A stretch of DNA of 64,000 bases from Cedecea neteri (GTDB lineage: Bacteria; Pseudomonadota; Gammaproteobacteria; Enterobacterales; Enterobacteriaceae). The notes below the pieces were generated by a model, which had not been told where the DNA came from, searched no databases, and saw only the letters and a list, made by a program, of their open reading frames with translations. Below, in pieces: positions 50,080-60,379 of this stretch (the first letter of the stretch is position 1; every line of letters begins with the position of its first letter). The stretch spans positions 4,278,001 through 4,342,000 of the forward strand of contig NZ_CP009459.1 in NCBI RefSeq assembly GCF_000758325.1, in the 5' to 3' direction. The position numbers were made by a program, and so were the translations under genes.

Positions 50080-50904
50080 TTAGAGAACGTGCTCATCCAG
50101 TAATGCCTGACAGGAGGCGGGTAGCGGCGGTGGCGTTGTCTTTTTCGGCGGCGTGCTGCCCGGTGCAGGCGGCGCGAACCAGCTTTGCAGCTCGGCACCA
50201 CAGCCGTCTCCCGGCGGAGGCAGAGGCTGATCCTCACACTCCAGGCTGTTAGCCGGGCAGCGCAGGCGAACGTGCATGTGGGCCCGGTGGGCAAACCAAG
50301 GGCGCACCTTACGTAGCCAGTCACGGTCAGCGCCCGCATCTTCGCAAAGCCGCTGCTTGATAGCCGGGTTCACGAAGATGCGCGTCACCTCGTTATCTTT
50401 AGCCGCGAGCTTAATCAGGCTGTCGATTTCTGGTTTCCAGAGCGATGGCACCACGCGTTTGCCGTCGGCGGCAACCAAATCCAAAGCCTGAGGACGCAGC
50501 AATTGCGCCGACGTCCAGCGAGTTTTTGGCAGTTGCAGGAAGATATCGACATCAAGCCCGGTCTGGTGGCTGGCGTGGCCGGAGCTAAAACGCCCGCCTG
50601 CCGCCATCCCCATGTCGCCAATCAACACCGTGCCCAGGCCGAGCTGATTTACCTGATTACTCAGGCGCTGAATAAACATCACCAGATCGGGATGGCCAAA
50701 GTAGCGACGCTGATCCGGGCGCATTACCTGGTAGCGGGCGTCCTCAAGCGGCAACGCGTGAGCCCCCACGATGCAACCGTTGGAAAACGCGCCAATAGAC
50801 TGCGCGCTACCGGCAATCGGATGGTCGATTTTTTGCCACGGCGTCGCCGCTAAAGCCTGAGCGCTGGCGGCCAGCGCCAGCATTCCGATCAGGAGTTTGT
50901 TCAT
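50080..50904 (-). CDS. mepA: penicillin-insensitive murein endopeptidase MepA
   Basis: This 274-residue periplasmic LAS-type metallopeptidase cleaves D-Ala-mDAP cross-links. A 19-residue signal peptide ([16 protein letters not shown]) precedes the mature chain. Metal and catalytic motifs are [17 protein letters not shown] and, near residue 210, HRAHMHVRL. It is separated from aroC by 4 bases, so they are co-transcribed. Confidence 0.95.
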   Translation of the reverse strand: MNKLLIGMLALAASAQALAATPWQKIDHPIAGSAQSIGAFSNGCIVGAHALPLEDARYQVMRPDQRRYFGHPDLVMFIQRLSNQVNQLGLGTVLIGDMGMAAGGRFSSGHASHQTGLDVDIFLQLPKTRWTSAQLLRPQALDLVAADGKRVVPSLWKPEIDSLIKLAAKDNEVTRIFVNPAIKQRLCEDAGADRDWLRKVRPWFAHRAHMHVRLRCPANSLECEDQPLPPPGDGCGAELQSWFAPPAPGSTPPKKTTPPPLPASCQALLDEHVL

Positions 50905-50908
50905 CGTC

Positions 50909-51994
50909 TTACCAGCGAGGCAGCGGGGAAGAAACGTCAGCGTTCTGAGCGCGCTGGCGCAGCAGGTGATCCATCAACACGATAGCCAGCATGGCTTCTG
51001 CGATCGGCACAGCGCGGATCCCCACGCAAGGATCGTGACGCCCGCGGGTAATCATCTCCACTTCTTCGCCTTCGCGATTAATGGTTTTGCCCGGCACGGT
51101 AATGCTGGAAGTTGGTTTCAGAGCCATGTTAGCCACAATCTGCTGGCCGCTGCTGATGCCGCCCAGAATGCCGCCCGCATGGTTGCTCTGGAAGCCTTGC
51201 TGAGTGATTTCGTCCCTGTTCTGGCTGCCGCGCAGATTCACCACGCCGAAGCCTTCGCCAATTTCCACGCCCTTCACCGCGTTGATGCTCATCAGCGCGT
51301 GGGCAATGTCTGCGTCCAGGCGGTCAAAGACCGGCTCACCGAGGCCCGGTGGCACGTTGTCAGCCACAACGGTCACTTTCGCGCCGATGGAGTCGCCCTC
51401 TTTTTTCAGGCCTCGCATCAGCTCATCCAGCGCTTCGATTTTATCCGGGTCCGGGCAGAAGAACGGGTTCTGCTCAACCTGATCCCAGTCTTTAATTTCC
51501 AGCGGAATATCGCCCATCTGCGTCAGGCAGCCGCGAATTTTAATGCCGAATTTCTGCTCAAGGTATTTCTTGGCAATGGCACCCGCAGCAACGCGCATAG
51601 CGGTTTCACGCGCAGAAGAACGACCGCCGCCGCGATAATCGCGCAGGCCGTATTTTTGTTCGTAGGTGTAATCCGCGTGTCCCGGACGGAACACGTCTTT
51701 GATGGCGCTGTAATCCTGGGAACGCTGATCGGTATTTTCAATCAGCAGGCCGATGCTCGTGCCGGTCGTCACGCCTTCAAACACGCCGGAGAGAATTTTG
51801 ACCTGGTCAGGTTCACGACGCTGAGTGGTATAACGCGAGGTGCCAGGACGGCGACGATCGAGATCGTGCTGCAGGTCGGCTTCGGTCAGCGGGATGCCCG
51901 GCGGAACGCCGTCAACAATGCAGCCCAGCGCGATGCCGTGAGATTCACCAAATGTCGTTACGCGAAAAACCTGTCCAATACTGTTACCAGCCAT
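50909..51994 (-). CDS. aroC: chorismate synthase AroC
   Basis: This 361-residue enzyme forms chorismate from EPSP using reduced FMN. The signature [14 protein letters not shown] at the N-terminus, [10 protein letters not shown] and [18 protein letters not shown] are diagnostic. The ATG at 51994 is used; an in-frame GTG one codon earlier would also be open. It lies 82 bases after prmB and 4 before mepA. Confidence 0.98.
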   Translation of the reverse strand: MAGNSIGQVFRVTTFGESHGIALGCIVDGVPPGIPLTEADLQHDLDRRRPGTSRYTTQRREPDQVKILSGVFEGVTTGTSIGLLIENTDQRSQDYSAIKDVFRPGHADYTYEQKYGLRDYRGGGRSSARETAMRVAAGAIAKKYLEQKFGIKIRGCLTQMGDIPLEIKDWDQVEQNPFFCPDPDKIEALDELMRGLKKEGDSIGAKVTVVADNVPPGLGEPVFDRLDADIAHALMSINAVKGVEIGEGFGVVNLRGSQNRDEITQQGFQSNHAGGILGGISSGQQIVANMALKPTSSITVPGKTINREGEEVEMITRGRHDPCVGIRAVPIAEAMLAIVLMDHLLRQRAQNADVSSPLPRW

Positions 51995-52076
51995 CACGGC
52001 TCCTTAATCACCGTTCTCGTTATTGTGTTGTGCGCGGGAAGTAAAACGAGCCCGAAGGCTCGTCTACGTTCGGCAA

Positions 52077-53009
52077 TTAATCTTTGTAGATACTGAAGTA
52101 CTCGCGAGCGTCAATCAGCTGCGCTTTAGTCAGCATAAATACGCCGTCGCCGCCGTTGTCGAACTCAAGCCAGGTGAACGGCACCTCCGGGTACTGCTCC
52201 ATCAGGTGTACCATGCTGTTCCCGACTTCACAAATCAGGATCCCACCGTCGGCCAGGTAATCCGGCGCGCAGCCAAGGATTCGACGAGCCAGCTTCAGGC
52301 CATCGCTGCCTGCCGCCAGGCCCAGCTCAGGTTCGAAGTGGTATTCGCCCGGCAGATCCGCCATGTCTTCTTCATCAACGTACGGCGGGTTCGTGACAAT
52401 TACGTCGTACTGCACTTTAGGCAGATCGCGGAACAGGTCAGAGCGAATCGGCGTGACGTTATGGTCCAGACCGTGTTCGGCAATGTTCTGCTCAGCGACG
52501 GCGATAGCGTCAGGGGAAATATCAACGATATCCACTTCCGCGTTCGGGAATTCATAGGCACAGGCAATCCCGATGCAACCGCTGCCGGTGCACATATCCA
52601 GAATGTGCTGCGGCTCGTGGTCGATCATCCCGGCAAAGCGGTTATTAATCAGCTCCCCAATCGGCGAGCGCGGCACCAGTACACGTTCGTCCACGTAGAA
52701 CTCGTGGCCGCAGAACCAGGCTTTGTTGGTCAGATAAGCAACAGGAATACGTTCGTTGACGCGGCGAATCACGCGCTCAACGATGCGGTGGCGCTCGCTT
52801 GGGGTCAGGCGCGCGGTGCGCATGTCTTCAGGAATATCCAGCGGCAGGTACAGACTTGGCAGAACCAGCTGAACGGCTTCATCCCATGGATTGTCGGTGC
52901 CGTGCCCATACCAGATGTTGGCGGCGCTAAAGCGGCTGACCGACCAGCGCAGCATGTCCTGAATGGTATGCAGCTCGTTTACTGCCTCATCGACGAAAAT
53001 TTTATCCAC
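52077..53009 (-). CDS. prmB: ribosomal protein L3 N5-glutamine methyltransferase PrmB
   Basis: This 310-residue SAM-dependent enzyme methylates a glutamine in ribosomal protein L3. The SAM loop MCTGSGCIG is at 139-147 and the N5-glutamine methylase motif NPPY at 207-210. It is divergent from smrB and upstream of aroC. Confidence 0.96.
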   Translation of the reverse strand: MDKIFVDEAVNELHTIQDMLRWSVSRFSAANIWYGHGTDNPWDEAVQLVLPSLYLPLDIPEDMRTARLTPSERHRIVERVIRRVNERIPVAYLTNKAWFCGHEFYVDERVLVPRSPIGELINNRFAGMIDHEPQHILDMCTGSGCIGIACAYEFPNAEVDIVDISPDAIAVAEQNIAEHGLDHNVTPIRSDLFRDLPKVQYDVIVTNPPYVDEEDMADLPGEYHFEPELGLAAGSDGLKLARRILGCAPDYLADGGILICEVGNSMVHLMEQYPEVPFTWLEFDNGGDGVFMLTKAQLIDAREYFSIYKD

Positions 53010-53182
53010 GTGCCCTCCGCAGGCGACTCACGCTAGTTCAATAATAATCGGCTAGTTTGCCATGAAGGAGGCGACAAATCAGCATCCATCGACGCCGGGA
53101 GGCCGTGAAATTTGCGTTTTCTTTATTGCCGCCGGGTAAAGCAGGTAAACTGGCCGCAAAGCGAATGCGAGATGAGAGAAAC

Positions 53183-53734
53183 ATGAAAAAGAAATCACCG
53201 CTCAGTTCCGAAGATGAGGCGCTGTTTCGCGGCCTGATGGGCGGCACGAAAAAACTGGCTCAGGACACGATTGTCCACCGCCCGGTGCGCAAGAAAATAA
53301 CGGAAGTGCCCGTGAAGCGTCTGCTGCAGGAGCAGGCCGATGCCAGCCACTATTTTTCCGATGAGTTCCAGCCACGCCTGGCGACCGAAGGGCCAATGCG
53401 CTACGTCCGTGAAGGTGTGAGTCATTTTGAGCTGAAAAAACTGCGCCGCGGGGATTATTCCCCGGAACTGTTTCTTGATTTGCACGGCCTGACCCAGCTT
53501 CAGGCCAAACAGGAACTGGGCGCGCTGATTGCCGCCTGTCGCCGCGAGCATGTTTTCTGTGCCTGCGTGATGCACGGCCACGGTAAACACGTTCTAAAGC
53601 AGCAAACGCCGCTCTGGCTGGCACAGCACCCGCATATTGTGGCGTTTCATCAGGCACCGAAAGAGTACGGCGGCGATGCCGCGCTGCTGGTGCTGATTGA
53701 GATTGAGGAGTGGCAGCCGCCGGAGCTGCCGTAA
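53183..53734 (+). CDS. smrB: Smr-domain ribosome-rescue endonuclease SmrB
   Basis: This 183-residue protein has a C-terminal Smr domain with DLHG at 99-102 and HGHGKH at 131-136. In E. coli, SmrB cuts mRNA at collided ribosomes. The ATG at 53183 behind GAGAGAAAC gives the family length; the frame open from 53105 is not needed. It is divergent from prmB. Confidence 0.95.
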   Translation: MKKKSPLSSEDEALFRGLMGGTKKLAQDTIVHRPVRKKITEVPVKRLLQEQADASHYFSDEFQPRLATEGPMRYVREGVSHFELKKLRRGDYSPELFLDLHGLTQLQAKQELGALIAACRREHVFCACVMHGHGKHVLKQQTPLWLAQHPHIVAFHQAPKEYGGDAALLVLIEIEEWQPPELP

Positions 53735-53751
53735 ATTCAGCGTAAGGGATT

Positions 53752-53950
53752 GCCCTCACCCCGGCCCTCTCCCAGAGGGAGAGGGGGAAAACAAATCGTG
53801 AACGTAGGCTTCACCAGGAAGGGGAAAAAGACACCGGACAATCCCCTCTCCCATTTGGGAAAAACAATGCCGGACAATCCCCTCTCCCATTTGGGAAAAA
53901 CAATGCCGGACGGTCCCCTCTCCCCTTTGGGGAGAGGGTTAGGGTGAGGG
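53752..53950. repeat. CCCTCACCC/GGGTGAGGG element with a 36-bp tandem repeat
   Basis: A left hairpin unit (CCCTCACCCC, CCCTCTCCC with GGGAGAGGGG) is followed by a 36-bp tandem repeat whose copies begin at 53834, 53870 and 53906 (each starting CCGGAC). The first two copies are near-identical. The third runs into a full right arm ending GGGTGAGGG. It lies between smrB and sixA, and a reading frame across it repeats 12 residues by chance of the 36-bp period. Confidence 0.85.
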
Positions 53951-53975
53951 GAAAAATTATCCGCACCTTAAACGC

Positions 53976-54005
53976 AAAAAGAGCCGCTTTCGCGACTCTT
54001 TTTTT
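53976..54005. terminator. bidirectional terminator between smrB and sixA
   Basis: AAAAAGAG and CTCTTTTT close a stem with inner CGC/GCG pairing around TTTC. A-rich and T-rich flanks suit termination from both smrB and sixA. Confidence 0.8.
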
Positions 54006-54019
54006 CATGCTCACAGCAA

Positions 54020-54508
54020 TCAGATAGCCTTAGCCACCTTGAAGTTGCAAGGGCTCATCTGCCAGTTAAACACCCCTTTACCGGTATCCGGGTCCAGCGT
54101 GACGTTGGCAATGGCCGAAGTAGTAAACATCGGTGGAGCCTCTTCCGGGCAAAGCTCGGAAACCAGGTAACCCACAAGCGGCAGGTGGGAAACCACCAGC
54201 GCAGATTCAACACCTTCACTCGCCAGCGCCAGCAGGTAATCCCCCACCAGGCCCACATCACCGCAGGGCCTCAGCTCTGGCAGGATGTCTTCTTTTTCCG
54301 GGAGGTTCAGCGCTTCCCGCACCACGTCCAGGGTCTGTTCAGCTCGCAGGTAAGGGCTCACCAGAACACGTTCGATACTTGCCACTTGACCTGTTAACCA
54401 GGTCGCCATCAGACGGGATTCATCACACCCACATTGGGTTAAGGGACGAACCGAGTCGCTGGCAGCATCGAGTGCTGCGTCGCCGTGACGCATGATAAAA
54501 ACTTGCAT
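54020..54508 (-). CDS. sixA: phosphohistidine phosphatase SixA
   Basis: This 162-residue histidine-phosphatase-superfamily enzyme has the RHG motif at the N-terminus (FIMRHGDAA, His8) and SHLPLVG with the second catalytic histidine. E. coli SixA dephosphorylates phosphohistidine in ArcB and the nitrogen-related PTS protein NPr. It stands alone between the smrB repeat element and fadJ. Confidence 0.95.
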   Translation of the reverse strand: MQVFIMRHGDAALDAASDSVRPLTQCGCDESRLMATWLTGQVASIERVLVSPYLRAEQTLDVVREALNLPEKEDILPELRPCGDVGLVGDYLLALASEGVESALVVSHLPLVGYLVSELCPEEAPPMFTTSAIANVTLDPDTGKGVFNWQMSPCNFKVAKAI

Positions 54509-54688
54509 ATTGCACCGCTTTTGTTAACCAGGAACGCCTGAACCCACACGCTGAAAAAAGTGGGGTTCACGGCAGCCGGGCATTGTGCCTTATCCGTACA
54601 TCGAATGAAACGCTGTCTTTTACCTCAATGCTGCAAGTATAGTCAATATCTGTTTACAAAATGACCTTGCAGCGTACATTTCCCGATT

Positions 54689-56854
54689 TTAGCTCAGCGT
54701 TTCGTCAAGCTCCGTCACCGGCTGCGACGTCAACGCAGGCCAGAAACTAAGCTGTTGTTCAGCCATAATAATCAGCCTTTCACAGGGGCTGAACCGCTCC
54801 CCGTACTGGCTCGCTAAACGCTGTAATTTTGCCACCACATCGGCGGCCCCCAGGCTGTCCATATACCTGAACGGCCCGCCTAAAAACGGCGGAAAACCAA
54901 TGCCGAAAACGCCGCCAATATCGCCATCACGTGCGCTTCTGACCACGCCTTCATCGAGGCAACGAGCGGCCTCGTTGAGCATCATCATGACGCAGCGCTC
55001 GGCTATCTGCGCCGGGGTCTGACGCCCGTTCGGCGTAACGCCTAACAGCGTGTAAATCGCTGTGTCAGGCTGTTTCTTGCTTTTACGCCCTTTTGCCGGA
55101 TAAAGATAGAAACCGCGACCATTTTTTCTCCCTTTGCGATCGTCCTTCAAGATTGCATCCACGCTATCGGGCGCGGCAAAGCGATCGCCAAAGGCTTGCT
55201 GCAGAATCGGGATAATTTTCGTGCCGACGTCTATCCCAACCTCATCCAATAATTGTACCGGCCCCACCGGGAAACCGAACTTCACCAGCGCCTCGTCGAT
55301 ACGCTCGATCGGCTCACCTTCAGTGAGGCAGCGCAGCGCTTCATTGACATAAGGCGCAAGAATGCGGTTGACGTAAAATCCGGCGCTGTCGCCTACCACA
55401 ATCGGCGTTTTGCCCTGTTTTTTCGCCAGCTGCACGGTCGTGGAAATGGTTTCCGCGCTAGTCCCTGCATGAGGAATCACTTCAACCAGCGGCATTTTGT
55501 CTACGGGGCTGAAGAAATGCAGGCCAATAACCTGCTGCGGGCGCGCTGCCTGAGCGGCAATATCGGCAATCGGCAGCGAAGAAGTATTTGAGGCAAAAAC
55601 GGTGTGCGGCGCAGCATGCTGCTCCACTTCAGCCACCATTTTTTGCTTCAGCGCTAAATCTTCAAACACGGCTTCTACCACAATATCTCGCTGGCTAAAG
55701 CCGTGGTAATCGGTTCCACCAGAGATGCGTGCCAGCTCGCGTTGCCGCTCAGCAGGCTTCATATGGCGGCGACGGACTTTCTTCTCCAACAGATCCCAGC
55801 TGTATTTCAGCGCGTGGTTAATGCCTTCGTTGTTAATGTCCTTAATACGCACCGGAAGCTTGCCTTTGGTGGCCGTCACATAGGCAATCCCGCCGCCCAT
55901 CAATCCGCCCCCCAGCACGCCGACAGAATTTAGTTTGCCGGGCTTCGCTTCACCGCCGTACTCTTTTTTCAACTCCGTACTGGCGAAGAACAGGCCGCGT
56001 AAGGCGGCAGATTCAGGAGACATGGCCAGCTCACCAAACGCTTTGGCTTCGGCTTCATAGCCGCTTTTGCTCCCTTGCTCCAGCCCGGTGCGGATCACCT
56101 CGATAATGCGGCGTGTTGCCGGGTAATTGCCCTGCGTCTTTTCCTCGGTCTTCTTGCTGACCATGCTGAACAAGAGCGAGCGCCCCAGCGGCCCGGCAAG
56201 CACGCGTTCTTTTACCGGCAGTTCACGCGAAGGTTTTCGCCCTTTAAGCGCCAGCTCAACGGCGGCCTCAAGCAAAATAGATTCGGGCACTACGTCATCC
56301 ACCAGTCCCAGTTTCAGGGCCTGACGCGGGCGCAGCTGCTTGCCGGTCAAAATCATGTCCAGCGCATTGCTGACGCCGACCAGGCGAGGCAAACGCTGAG
56401 TGCCGCCCGAGCCCGGCAGCAGGCCCAATTGCACTTCCGGCAGGCCAAGCAGCGTTTTAGGTGAATCGGTGCAAATGCGGACGTGACAGGCAAGCGCCAT
56501 CTCCAGGCCACCACCCAGGCAGGCGCCGTGAATGGCGGCCACCACCGGGATCGGCAGCGCGGCGATTTCCGCCATGATCTGCTGCCCCTGTCGCGCCAGC
56601 TCTTGTGCTTCTTGAGCTGTTTTACAGCCGCCTATCATGTTGATATCGGCCCCGGCGATAAAGTTGTCCGGTTTACCGGAGATAAATACCAGCCCCTGCA
56701 CGCTCGGGTTGTCACGCAGCTTTTTAATAATGCTGTGTACCTGCGCGCCAAATTCGGCCTTCAGGGTATTCATTTTTTCGCCCGGAACGTCGATGGTCAC
56801 TACGGCAACGTTATCCAGTCGGATGTGTAAATCGAATGCGCCTTGCTGTGCCAT
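54689..56854 (-). CDS. fadJ: multifunctional fatty-acid oxidation alpha subunit FadJ
   Basis: This 721-residue enzyme joins an N-terminal enoyl-CoA hydratase/isomerase domain ([15 protein letters not shown] at about residue 110) to a 3-hydroxyacyl-CoA dehydrogenase (NAD loop [17 protein letters not shown] at about 315). With FadI it does anaerobic beta-oxidation. The ATG at 56854 overlaps the fadI TGA by one base (TGATG); the open frame to 56902 lies inside fadI. Confidence 0.96.
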   Translation of the reverse strand: MAQQGAFDLHIRLDNVAVVTIDVPGEKMNTLKAEFGAQVHSIIKKLRDNPSVQGLVFISGKPDNFIAGADINMIGGCKTAQEAQELARQGQQIMAEIAALPIPVVAAIHGACLGGGLEMALACHVRICTDSPKTLLGLPEVQLGLLPGSGGTQRLPRLVGVSNALDMILTGKQLRPRQALKLGLVDDVVPESILLEAAVELALKGRKPSRELPVKERVLAGPLGRSLLFSMVSKKTEEKTQGNYPATRRIIEVIRTGLEQGSKSGYEAEAKAFGELAMSPESAALRGLFFASTELKKEYGGEAKPGKLNSVGVLGGGLMGGGIAYVTATKGKLPVRIKDINNEGINHALKYSWDLLEKKVRRRHMKPAERQRELARISGGTDYHGFSQRDIVVEAVFEDLALKQKMVAEVEQHAAPHTVFASNTSSLPIADIAAQAARPQQVIGLHFFSPVDKMPLVEVIPHAGTSAETISTTVQLAKKQGKTPIVVGDSAGFYVNRILAPYVNEALRCLTEGEPIERIDEALVKFGFPVGPVQLLDEVGIDVGTKIIPILQQAFGDRFAAPDSVDAILKDDRKGRKNGRGFYLYPAKGRKSKKQPDTAIYTLLGVTPNGRQTPAQIAERCVMMMLNEAARCLDEGVVRSARDGDIGGVFGIGFPPFLGGPFRYMDSLGAADVVAKLQRLASQYGERFSPCERLIIMAEQQLSFWPALTSQPVTELDETLS

Positions 56855-58164
56855 CACTCCACCTCCAGAACCATTGCCGCACCAAGCCCACCGGCCGCAC
56901 ACGCGGTCACGAGGCCAAAGCCTCCCCCACGGCGACGCAGTTCATGCAGCGTCTGGGTAATCATCCTTGCGCCCGTCGCCGCAAACGGATGCCCGTAGGC
57001 GATCGACCCGCCCAGCACGTTAAATTTCGCGTCATCGACTTCGCCCGTCGCGTGAGCCCGGCCCAGCACATTGCGGGCAAAGTTTTCACTGGAAAGCATT
57101 TTCAGGTTGGCTAACGTCTGCGCGGCAAAAGCTTCATGCATATCAAACAGAGTCAAATCATTCAGCGTGATCCCCGCGCGCTCGAGCGCCAGCGGCGTCG
57201 CCCACGCCGGGCCAAGCAGCATATCCTGCCAGACATCAATGGCGGTGAATGCGTAGCTGCGCAGGAAACCGAGCGGCTTGAGGCCAAGCTCTTTTGCCCG
57301 GGATTCGGTCATCAGGATCACGGCCGCAGCGCCGTCGGTCAGCGGTGTACTGTTCGCTGCGGTCACGGTGCCGTGCCTGCGGTCAAACGCTGGGCGCAGT
57401 TTTGCATAATCGGCGAGGCTTGAGCCTCTACGCACGTTGTTATCTTCGGCGAACGGCTGGCGATAGGGAGGAATAAACGCCGTCATCACTTCATCAGCCA
57501 GTTTTCCTTCCTGCCAGGCCTGAGCGGCACGCTCGTGGGAACGATGCGCCAGCGCGTCCTGCTGTTCGCGAGTGATGCCGTGAGTTTTCGCCATCTGCTC
57601 AGCGGTATCCCCCATACGCAGACCGGTAGAATATTCAGCCACGGCGGGAGGAACAGGTAACAGATCGCGAGGACGTAATTTGGAAAACAGTTTCAGCCGC
57701 TGCCCGAGCGTGCGTGCTTTATTCACGTCCACCAGCGTGCGGCCCAGCTTTTTGCTGACGCCAATAGGCAGCACGGAAGAGGAATCTGCGCCGCCTGCAA
57801 TCCCGGCGCGGATTGTACCGGCCATCAAACTTTCGGCCACGTTTGCAACGGCCTGGAAACTTGTGGCACACGCACGGCTGACGCTGTAGGCATCGGTATG
57901 GACGCTCATGCCGGTCGCCAGCACAATTTCACGGGCAATGTTTGGCGCTTCCGGCATTTGTACCACCTGGCCAAATACCAGCTGCTCAATCGCTTCAGGC
58001 GGCACTTCGCTGCGGGCCATCAGCTCACTCACCACCATATTGCCGAGATCGACGGCGGGAATACCATGAAAAGCCGTGGCCTGGCGGGCAAACGGCGTAC
58101 GTAAACCACTGACAATGGCAATACGATCGCCCTGGCGGGTAATCAACGGCAGTGCCTGACTCAT
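56854..58164 (-). CDS. fadI: 3-ketoacyl-CoA thiolase FadI
   Basis: This 436-residue thiolase has the nucleophile Cys99 in SRACATSFQ, the histidine in DMHEAFAAQ, and the terminal CAAGGLGAA with the second cysteine. It is the beta subunit of the FadIJ complex. Length equals K-12 FadI. A FadR-like site lies about 36 bases upstream of the start, and translation is coupled to fadJ. Confidence 0.97.
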   Translation of the reverse strand: MSQALPLITRQGDRIAIVSGLRTPFARQATAFHGIPAVDLGNMVVSELMARSEVPPEAIEQLVFGQVVQMPEAPNIAREIVLATGMSVHTDAYSVSRACATSFQAVANVAESLMAGTIRAGIAGGADSSSVLPIGVSKKLGRTLVDVNKARTLGQRLKLFSKLRPRDLLPVPPAVAEYSTGLRMGDTAEQMAKTHGITREQQDALAHRSHERAAQAWQEGKLADEVMTAFIPPYRQPFAEDNNVRRGSSLADYAKLRPAFDRRHGTVTAANSTPLTDGAAAVILMTESRAKELGLKPLGFLRSYAFTAIDVWQDMLLGPAWATPLALERAGITLNDLTLFDMHEAFAAQTLANLKMLSSENFARNVLGRAHATGEVDDAKFNVLGGSIAYGHPFAATGARMITQTLHELRRRGGGFGLVTACAAGGLGAAMVLEVE

Positions 58165-58199
58165 AACGCTCCCCTGCTAAAAAAGTGAATACAGACAAA

Positions 58200-58216
58200 A
58201 AGTGGTCTGACCTGAT
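58200..58216. promoter_or_regulatory. FadR-like site upstream of fadIJ
   Basis: Positions 58200-58216 read AAGTGGTCTGACCTGAT, matching 13 or more of the 16 fixed positions in AACTGGTCNGACCAGTT. It lies close to the fadI start, consistent with FadR repression of fadIJ in E. coli. Confidence 0.78.
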
Positions 58217-58306
58217 CACAGTCTTAACTAAAAATTCACATTCAGCCAACTGGCTGGCGAGAAAAATGGGAGAAGCGACACGAATTATTACATAACGAAA
58301 TGAACG

Positions 58307-58325
58307 CCCCCGCTTTACACGGGGG
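58307..58325 (-). terminator. stem-loop after yfcZ
   Basis: CCCCCG and CGGGGG form a 6-bp GC stem with a 7-base loop, 18 bases past the yfcZ stop. The following T tract is weak, so termination may be partial. Confidence 0.5.
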
Positions 58326-58342
58326 AATTAGAGAGGAGGAAC

Positions 58343-58627
58343 TTAACGCAGGCCGAGCTGGAAGATCATCGTTTCGGCCTGGCAGCTAAACTGGAAATCA
58401 ATATCCAGCTGCACGCCATCGGCAACTTCGGTGTAGCGCGGTGTAATCTGACAAGGTTCAGACTCAACGTCACGGGCCTTAGCCGTTAACGCAGCCAGGA
58501 CTTCATCGGCTTCTGTTTTGCTAGCAAATACACGGCTGTAGGAGGCGATGCAATCTGTGTTGTCGATAATAGAACCGACATCAATGCAGCAGCAAACCGG
58601 GGTTTCATCGGCGGTATTTTTACTCAT
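58343..58627 (-). CDS. yfcZ: conserved small protein YfcZ (YfcZ/YiiS family)
   Basis: This 94-residue protein has an unusual CCC run at 12-14 (ETPVCCCIDVGSI) and a conserved C-terminal half ending FQLGLR. No enzyme motif is recognised. The ATG at 58627 is used; the codon before it is GTG and unlikely. It lies between fadI and the divergent fadL. Confidence 0.9.
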   Translation of the reverse strand: MSKNTADETPVCCCIDVGSIIDNTDCIASYSRVFASKTEADEVLAALTAKARDVESEPCQITPRYTEVADGVQLDIDFQFSCQAETMIFQLGLR

Positions 58628-58738
58628 CACGCTTTCCTCTGTAATGCGGCTTAAAAAAGGAGAATGGTTAAAATAATTGTGGCTATTTTACGCCCGCCGT
58701 TGCATCGGCTCCAGTTGATAATCCTCACAAAACCGACA

Positions 58739-58754
58739 AGTGACGGAAATCACA
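58739..58754. promoter_or_regulatory. CRP-like site in the yfcZ-fadL gap
   Basis: AGTGACGGAAATCACA matches TGTGA-N6-TCACA with one mismatch. CRP activation of fadL is known in E. coli, and the site may also act on divergent yfcZ. Confidence 0.65.
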
Positions 58755-58878
58755 CTTAAAAATGATCTAAAACAAATAACATCCCCGCTTTGATGAGAAG
58801 TTCCCCCCAATTTTGCCACTCAGATCCCGTTTTCAAGATCAAACATGAAAAACTTTAGAAACAAACTTGCAACATCCT

Positions 58879-58895
58879 CGCTGGTCAGACCTATA
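58879..58895. promoter_or_regulatory. FadR site 1 of fadL
   Basis: CGCTGGTCAGACCTATA contains the core CTGGTCNGACC intact. It is the first of two FadR-like sites 24 bases apart, the same arrangement as in the E. coli fadL promoter. Confidence 0.85.
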
Positions 58896-58902
58896 CTCTC
58901 GC

Positions 58903-58919
58903 CACTGGTCTGATTTCTC
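58903..58919. promoter_or_regulatory. FadR site 2 of fadL
   Basis: CACTGGTCTGATTTCTC keeps the left half ACTGGTC and NGA of the FadR consensus with a degenerate right half. It is the downstream partner of the site at 58879. Confidence 0.75.
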
Positions 58920-59004
58920 TGTACCCGATCAGTCCCTACTATTCGCGCTCCTGTTACGGTATGTAACATTGTTTGCATAAAAATAAATCAATGAGGTTTT
59001 GGTC

Positions 59005-60333
59005 ATGAGCCAGAAAAACCTGTTTACAAAGTCAGCCCTCGCGGTTGCAGTGGCAATAGTCTCCTCCCAGGCGTACGCCGCCGGCTTTCAATTAAACGAG
59101 TTCTCTTCCTCTGGCCTTGGCCGAGCGTATTCGGGGGAAGGTGCAGTTGCGGATAATGCGGGTTCAGCAAGCCGCAACCCCGCTACCATCATGATGTTCG
59201 ATCGCCCTTCTTTCTCTGCTGGCGCGATCTTCGTTGACCCGGACGTTGATATCTCTGGCCGTTCGCCGTCAGGCAAAAGCCTGGATGCGAAAAACATCGC
59301 ACCAACCGCATGGGTCCCTAACCTGCACTTTGTTGCGCCGATTAACGAACAGTTTGGCTGGGGTGCCTCCGTCACCTCGAACTACGGCCTGGCCACCGAA
59401 TATAATGACAGCTATGCAGCGGGCTCGATGGGCGGTACCACCGACCTGACCACCCTGAACCTGAACCTGAGCGGCGCTTACCGACTGAACAGCAACTGGA
59501 GCTTCGGCCTCGGTTTCGACGCTGTTTATGCTAAAGCGAAGATTGAGCGTTACGCAGGCGATCTGCCGCAGTTGATTGCTGGCAACCCAGCGTCTCCACT
59601 GACTCCGGCTCAACGCCAGGCTATCGGGACACTGCCGGCCGATACTCAGATTGCCCACCTGAAGGGTGATAAATGGGGCTTCGGCTGGAACGCAGGTATT
59701 CTTTATGAAATTAATAAAGACAACCGCTACGGCTTTACCTACCGTTCAGAAGTCAAAGTCGACTTTGACGGCGACTATAAGAGCAGTTTACCTGCGGCGT
59801 TTAACCCGCTGCTGTCGAACTTTGGTCTGCCTTCCGGAACCAACGGTGCAACCGTTCCTGGCTCTCTGAGTCTGCATCTGCCAGAAATGTGGGAACTGTC
59901 CGGTTATAACAAAGTGGCGCCGAAATGGGCCGTCCACTATAGCCTGACCTATACCAGCTGGAGCCAGTTCCAGGAGCTGAAGGCAACCGGCAGCAATGGC
60001 CAGACGCTGTTCTATAAAGATGAAGGCTTCAAAGATGCTTACCGCATCGCGCTGGGTACCACCTACTACATGGACGACAACTGGACGTTCCGTACCGGTA
60101 TCGCGTTCGATGACAGCCCGGTTCCGGCTGATAAGCGCTCTATCTCCATTCCAGACCAGGATCGCCTGTGGCTGAGCGCCGGTACCACCTATGCGTTTAA
60201 CAAAGACGCTTCTGTGGACGTCGGCGTTTCCTACATGCACGGTCAGAAAGTCAATATCGAAGAAGGCCCATACACCTTCAAATCTGAAGGTAAAGCCTGG
60301 CTGTACGGCGCTAACTTTAACTACGCGTTCTAA
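59005..60333 (+). CDS. fadL: outer-membrane long-chain fatty-acid transporter FadL
   Basis: This 442-residue beta-barrel protein has a 25-residue signal peptide ([18 protein letters not shown]) and mature start [19 protein letters not shown], then repeated amphipathic strands and a C-terminal Phe. It admits long-chain fatty acids and serves as a phage receptor in E. coli. The ATG at 59005 is preceded by GAGG at 8 bases. Surface-loop residues near 190-215 differ from K-12, as is common for exposed loops. Confidence 0.97.
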   Translation: MSQKNLFTKSALAVAVAIVSSQAYAAGFQLNEFSSSGLGRAYSGEGAVADNAGSASRNPATIMMFDRPSFSAGAIFVDPDVDISGRSPSGKSLDAKNIAPTAWVPNLHFVAPINEQFGWGASVTSNYGLATEYNDSYAAGSMGGTTDLTTLNLNLSGAYRLNSNWSFGLGFDAVYAKAKIERYAGDLPQLIAGNPASPLTPAQRQAIGTLPADTQIAHLKGDKWGFGWNAGILYEINKDNRYGFTYRSEVKVDFDGDYKSSLPAAFNPLLSNFGLPSGTNGATVPGSLSLHLPEMWELSGYNKVAPKWAVHYSLTYTSWSQFQELKATGSNGQTLFYKDEGFKDAYRIALGTTYYMDDNWTFRTGIAFDDSPVPADKRSISIPDQDRLWLSAGTTYAFNKDASVDVGVSYMHGQKVNIEEGPYTFKSEGKAWLYGANFNYAF

Positions 60334-60351
60334 GTTACAGCCCCAAAAAGT

Positions 60352-60379
60352 AAAGCGTCTTCTGATGAAGGCGCTTTTT
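60352..60379. terminator. bidirectional terminator between fadL and the metal ATPase
   Basis: AAAGCG-T-CTTC, loop TGAT and GAAG-G-CGCTTT form an 11-bp stem with one wobble, followed by a T run on the plus strand. It separates fadL from the convergent accessory operon. Confidence 0.85.

Larger units (their letters stand above)
58628..59004. other. yfcZ-fadL regulatory region
   Basis: This 377-bp divergent gap holds the fadL promoter and long leader. I see a CRP-like site at 58739 and two FadR-like sites at 58879 and 58903, listed separately, and no extra gene. Confidence 0.75.

Noticed and set aside
50897-52096. 399-residue open frame antisense to aroC
   Set aside because: It coincides with aroC on the opposite strand and has no domain content.
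53834-53941. CRISPR array
   Set aside because: The copies are directly adjacent with no spacers, and no cas gene is nearby.
53750-53947. small protein with a 12-residue repeat
   Set aside because: The repeat arises because the DNA period is 36 bp. The frame consists only of the intergenic repeat element and has no ribosome site.
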